Positions 60,412 to 64,000 of a DNA stretch of 64,000 bases are shown piece after piece. Each line of letters starts with the position of its first letter. The stretch's first letter is position 1. The notes beneath the pieces are model-generated. The model ran no database searches and was not told where the DNA came from. It saw only the letters and a program-made list of their open reading frames with translations. The position numbers and the translations under genes are program-made. Source of the DNA: Terrabacter sp. Root85 (GTDB lineage: Bacteria; Actinomycetota; Actinomycetes; Actinomycetales; Dermatophilaceae); the NCBI RefSeq assembly GCF_001429185.1, contig NZ_LMIW01000001.1:968-64967 (forward strand), read 5' to 3'.

Positions 60412-62241
60412 TCAGGCGAGCGAGTCGACCCAGTCTCGGTGGAGGTCCGAGTAGCGGCCGTCGCCGGCTGCGACGAGGTCGCTCGGCGCGCCGTCCTCGA
60501 CGATGCGGCCGTGCTCGAGCACGAGCACCCGGTCGGCGATCTCGACCGTCGAGAGGCGGTGCGCGATGACGATGGCGGTGCGCCCGGCGAGGATCGTCCC
60601 GAGGGCCTGCTGCACGAGCCGCTCGGAGGGCACGTCGAGCGACGACGTCGCCTCGTCGAGGATGAGCACCGTCGGATCGGCGAGGAAGGCCCGCGCGAAG
60701 GCGACGAGCTGACGCTGACCGGCGCTCAGCAGCCCACCCCGGTTGGACACCGGCGTGGCATACCCCTGCGGCAGCTCCACGATGAAGTCGTGCGCGCCGA
60801 GCGAGCGGGCCGCCGTCTCGACCTCGTCGTCGGTGGCGTCGGGCCGACCGAAACGGATGTTGTCGGCGACGGTGCCGCTGAAGAGGTAGTTCTCCTGCGT
60901 CACCATGACGACGGCGCGGTGCAGGTCGTCGGACGCCAGCCGGGTCAGGTCGACCCCGTCGAGGCTCACCGTCCCGGCGGTCGGGTCGTAGAAGCGGGTG
61001 GCGAGCTTGGCGATGGTGGTCTTGCCCGCACCGGTCGTGCCGACGAGCGCGACCGTCTGCCCGGCCGGCACCGTCAGGTCGAGGCCGGGCAGCACCGCGG
61101 TGCCGGCGACGTACTCGAAGCGGACGTCGTCGAACCGGACCTCACCGCGGGGAGCCCCGAGAGGCATCGGGTCGGTCGGCAGGGGGACGTCGGGCACCTC
61201 CTCGAGCACGCCGGACAGCTTCTCGAGCGCGGCCGAGGCCGACTGGAAGGTGTTGTAGAACTGCGAGATCTCCATCATCGGCTCGAAGAACTGCCGCAGG
61301 TAGAGCAGGAAGGCAGCGAGCACCCCGACGGTGACCTCACCGTGGTAGGCGAGGTAGCCGCCGTAGAGCAGGACGAGGGCGATCGTGACGTTGCCGATGA
61401 GCCGGATGGCCGGCATGAACCACGCGACGAGCCGGAAGGCCACGAGGTTGGCGCGGCGGTACTGGTCGTTGACGTCCTCGAAGATGGCCTGGTTGCGCGG
61501 CTCACGACGGAAGGCCTGCACGGCACGGATGCCGTTCATCGACTCGACGAAGTGGACGATGACGAGGGCGACCTTCTCGCGGGTGGCGCGGTAGCTCTTG
61601 GCCGACTCCTTGCGGAACCAGTTGGTCAGCAGCGCGAGGGCCGGGCCGCAGAGCAGCGCCACGAGGCCGAGCTTGACGTCGAGGACGAGCAGCAGCACCG
61701 ACGTGCCCACGAGGGTCAGGGCCGCGGTGACGAGTCCGTCGAAACCGGTCTCGAGCATCTCGTAGATGGCGTCGACGTCGGAGGTCTGCCGGGAGATGAC
61801 GCGCCCGGACGTGTAGCGGTCGTGGAAGGCCGGGCTCAGGTGCTGGAAGTGGCGGAAGATCCGCCGCCGGATCGACAGGAGGATGTCCTGGCCGATGAGG
61901 CCGGACCGCAGAAGGAAGAGGTTGCGCGAGACGGCTTGGGTGATCGTGGCGACGAGGACGAGCCCGACGACGAGCAGGAGCGGGCCGAGGTCGCCCGACT
62001 CGCGGATCGGCGGGATGCCGGTGTCGATGCCCTCCTTGACGAGGTACGGGATCGACAGGCGCGCGGCGTTCTCGATGACGACGACGACCATGAGCCACCA
62101 GAGCGCCCGGCGCCACGGCCGCAGCACGTCGCGCAGCAGCCGCCGGGAGCGGCCGGCGAGCCGGGCCGAGGTCTCGGCCGACAGCTCACCGTCGATGTTG
62201 TCGGCGGCGACACCGCGCCACTGCTGGGTCGGGGCCGTCAT
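60412..62241 (-). CDS. ABC exporter half-transporter (permease-ATPase), subunit 2
   Basis: A 609-residue half-transporter: six membrane helices in the first 320 residues (ALWWLMVVVVIENAA onward) and an ATPase domain with Walker A GTTGAGKTT, Q-loop TQENYLF, signature LLSAGQRQL, Walker B TVLILDEATSS and H-loop IVIAHRLST. The ATG overlaps the stop of the preceding half-transporter (ATGA), so the two form a heterodimeric multidrug/lipid exporter. Here LSAGQ replaces LSGGQ while the partner has LSLSGGQ, and both Walker B Glu are kept. Substrate not predictable. Confidence 0.93.
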   Translation of the reverse strand: MTAPTQQWRGVAADNIDGELSAETSARLAGRSRRLLRDVLRPWRRALWWLMVVVVIENAARLSIPYLVKEGIDTGIPPIRESGDLGPLLLVVGLVLVATITQAVSRNLFLLRSGLIGQDILLSIRRRIFRHFQHLSPAFHDRYTSGRVISRQTSDVDAIYEMLETGFDGLVTAALTLVGTSVLLLVLDVKLGLVALLCGPALALLTNWFRKESAKSYRATREKVALVIVHFVESMNGIRAVQAFRREPRNQAIFEDVNDQYRRANLVAFRLVAWFMPAIRLIGNVTIALVLLYGGYLAYHGEVTVGVLAAFLLYLRQFFEPMMEISQFYNTFQSASAALEKLSGVLEEVPDVPLPTDPMPLGAPRGEVRFDDVRFEYVAGTAVLPGLDLTVPAGQTVALVGTTGAGKTTIAKLATRFYDPTAGTVSLDGVDLTRLASDDLHRAVVMVTQENYLFSGTVADNIRFGRPDATDDEVETAARSLGAHDFIVELPQGYATPVSNRGGLLSAGQRQLVAFARAFLADPTVLILDEATSSLDVPSERLVQQALGTILAGRTAIVIAHRLSTVEIADRVLVLEHGRIVEDGAPSDLVAAGDGRYSDLHRDWVDSLA

Positions 62242-64000
62242 GCGCGTACCTCCTCGTTCGCGTCGCTGGCGTGGTCGCCGGAGCCGGGCGCGTCAGCCTC
62301 GTCGAAGGCGTCGGCCGCGAGCAGCTCGCGGTAGGCCGGGACGCCGTCGAGCAGCTCCCGGTGGGTGCCGACGTGGGTGATGGTCCCGTGCTCGAGCAGG
62401 GCGACCCGGTCGGCGAGCATGACGGTCGATGCCCGGTGGGCCACGACGAGGCCGGTGGTCTCGGACAGCACCCTCGAGAGCGCCTCCTCGACGAGCTTCT
62501 CGGTGTGCACGTCGAGGGCGGAGAGGGTGTCGTCGAGGACGAGGACGGCCGGGCGCGAGAGCACGGCCCGGGCCAGGGCGAGCCGCTGGCGCTGACCGCC
62601 GGAGAGCGACAGCCCCTGCTCGCCGATGCGGGTGTCGAGGCCCCAGGGGAGGTCGTGGACGAATCCGGCCTGGGCGATCTCGAGGGCCGCGAGCACGTCG
62701 TCGTCGGGGGCGTCGGCACGGCCGAGGGTGACGTTCTCGCGGGCGCTCATCGAGAAGAGGGTCGGCTCCTCGAAGGCGGTCGCGACGAGGCTGCGCAGCG
62801 CGGCGAGCTCGAGGTCGCGCACGTCGACGCCGTCGATCGTGATGCGCCCAGCGGTGACGTCGAAGAGGCGCGGGACGAGCGCGGTGAGGGCGGTCTTGCC
62901 CGAGCCTGTCGCGCCGACGAGCGCGAGGGTCTCGCCGGGGGCGACGTCGAGGTTGACGTCACGCAGCACCGGCTGGTCGGGCGCGTCGGGAAAGGCGAAG
63001 TCGACGTGCTCGAAGCGCAGGTGGCCGCGGCGCGCACCGACCTCGTGCGCGCCGGAGACGATGTCGGGCTCGGTGTCGAAGATCTCGAGCACACGCGCGG
63101 CCGCGGTCATCGCCTCCTGTGCCATCGCGAGGATGACGCCGAGGGAGGACACGGGCCACACGAGCGAGAGCATCAGGGTGATGAAGGCGACGAGCTCGCC
63201 GGGCGTCAGGTCACCCTGGCCGACGCCGATGGCGCCGAGCAGGAGCACGACGACGACGGCGAGGTTGGGGATGACCTCGAGGAAGGTCCAGAACTTCGCC
63301 GAGAGGCGGACCTTGTCGAGGCTCGTCGCCCGCAGCTCGAGCGCCGCCTCGTCGTAGCGACGGGCCATGTGGTCGCTGCGTCCGAACGACTTGATGACGC
63401 GGATGCCGACCGCGCCCTCCTCCGCCTGGGTCGCGAGGTCGCCCTGCTGGTCCTGGACGCGCCGGGAGACGACGACGTAGGCCTTCTCGAAGCGCATCGA
63501 GAGCCAGATGATCGGCGCCGCCGTCGCGGCGACGACGAGCCCGAGCGGCCAGTACATCGTCAGGAGCACGATCGTGACGGCCGTGACCTGCAGGACGTTG
63601 ACGACGAGGAAGAGCAGGCCGAACCCGCTGAACCGGCGGATGGCCGAGAGGTCGGTCGTCGCGCGGGAGAGCAGCTGCCCCGACTGCCACCGGGTGTGGA
63701 AGCTCATCGGCAGTGCCTGGAGGCGCTCGTAGAGGTCGCGGCGCAGCTCCGTCTCGAGCCCGAGCACGGCGTTGGACTGGACCCACCGGCGCACGAAGAT
63801 GAGGACGGCCTCGAGCACCCCGAGCGCGAGGGCGAGCAGGCCGAGGGGCAGCACCGGCGCGAGCTCGTGCCGGGTGATCGGCCCGTCGATGATGGCTCGC
63901 GTCACGAGCGGGATGGCGATGGAGAGGCCGACGCCGGCGAGCGATGCGGCGAACATGACGGCGAGGGCCCAGCGGTGCGGGCGCAGGTAGCCGCGCAGGC
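62238..64000 (-). CDS. ABC exporter half-transporter, subunit 1 (5' end outside window)
   Basis: Partner of the preceding gene; the frame continues through the right edge (LRGYLRPHRWALAVMF), so the true start lies beyond 64000. Membrane helices come first. The ATPase domain follows with Walker A GATGSGKTA, EEPTLFSM Q-loop, signature LSLSGGQRQR, Walker B VLVLDDTLSALD and the H-loop LVVAHRAST. The Walker B catalytic Glu position reads DDT (Asp instead of Glu), the mark of a degenerate site in heterodimeric exporters. An Asp/Ala-rich tail ends the protein. Confidence 0.92.
   Translation of the reverse strand, partial: LRGYLRPHRWALAVMFAASLAGVGLSIAIPLVTRAIIDGPITRHELAPVLPLGLLALALGVLEAVLIFVRRWVQSNAVLGLETELRRDLYERLQALPMSFHTRWQSGQLLSRATTDLSAIRRFSGFGLLFLVVNVLQVTAVTIVLLTMYWPLGLVVAATAAPIIWLSMRFEKAYVVVSRRVQDQQGDLATQAEEGAVGIRVIKSFGRSDHMARRYDEAALELRATSLDKVRLSAKFWTFLEVIPNLAVVVVLLLGAIGVGQGDLTPGELVAFITLMLSLVWPVSSLGVILAMAQEAMTAAARVLEIFDTEPDIVSGAHEVGARRGHLRFEHVDFAFPDAPDQPVLRDVNLDVAPGETLALVGATGSGKTALTALVPRLFDVTAGRITIDGVDVRDLELAALRSLVATAFEEPTLFSMSARENVTLGRADAPDDDVLAALEIAQAGFVHDLPWGLDTRIGEQGLSLSGGQRQRLALARAVLSRPAVLVLDDTLSALDVHTEKLVEEALSRVLSETTGLVVAHRASTVMLADRVALLEHGTITHVGTHRELLDGVPAYRELLAADAFDEADAPGSGDHASDANEEVRA

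Overview
The window is chromosomal DNA from a high-G+C actinobacterium (roughly 70% G+C or more by eye). Genes are tightly packed, ATG/GTG starts are mixed, and TGA stops and GTGA/ATGA overlaps are frequent. The gene set (AdnAB instead of RecBCD, MoeZ, DUF3107, Mrp without a CxxC, FurA-KatG, maleylpyruvate-isomerase-fold proteins) fits Actinomycetia. A Micrococcales/Intrasporangiaceae-like organism is my best guess, but it is an inference. No rRNA, tRNA, CRISPR array or prophage was seen.

Layout. 1-99 is the tail of an IS5-type transposase that abuts the 3' end of adnB. 96-20516 follows, in order, a neighbourhood I recall from Mycobacterium tuberculosis (Rv3201c-Rv3213c): adnB, adnA, an alkyltransferase-like protein, moeZ, a TetR regulator, DUF3107, a ferritin-like protein, a DEAD-box RNA helicase and a ParA ATPase. 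It is interrupted here by katG-furA, a small membrane protein, two GlsB-type membrane proteins, a PPOX-family protein and a zinc alcohol dehydrogenase. 20530-23051 holds an FkbM methyltransferase, a DinB-fold protein and a lone RecB-type nuclease.

23107-31138 looks like a catabolic cluster: nitronate monooxygenase, acyl-CoA synthetase, a double-HxlR regulator, a carotenoid/stilbene-type oxygenase and a thiolase on one strand, with a second, atypical thiolase divergent. 31159-40902 carries MarC, a PHP phosphoesterase, a DUF559 nuclease gene bracketed by two near-identical long hairpins, a MaoC dehydratase, a ThrE exporter, an aminopeptidase P, a lipoprotein, a stress protein and an acyl-CoA dehydrogenase.

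41042-46590 is the most unusual region. A 1,150-residue protein joins an alpha/beta hydrolase to a C-terminal CHAT protease and is followed 61 bp later by a stand-alone metacaspase. A RIO-type kinase is divergent from them. This is a candidate protease-driven stress, defence or cell-death module.

46681-64000 is mostly housekeeping: nitroreductase, prolyl-tRNA synthetase, an exported extensin-like peptidase, an FdhF/YdeP molybdoenzyme, a lipoprotein esterase, a GNAT protein, two HpcH/citrate-lyase-family proteins, a hypothetical protein, an MgtE-N/CBS protein, DUF1003, Mrp and a heterodimeric ABC exporter cut by the right edge.

Throughout, the word GTATGCC/GGCATAC is strongly over-represented (37 hand-counted copies, about a third of them intergenic), sometimes in exact inverted pairs. 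Perfect-stem terminator hairpins separate most convergent genes. No gene-free stretch exceeds about 300 bp.
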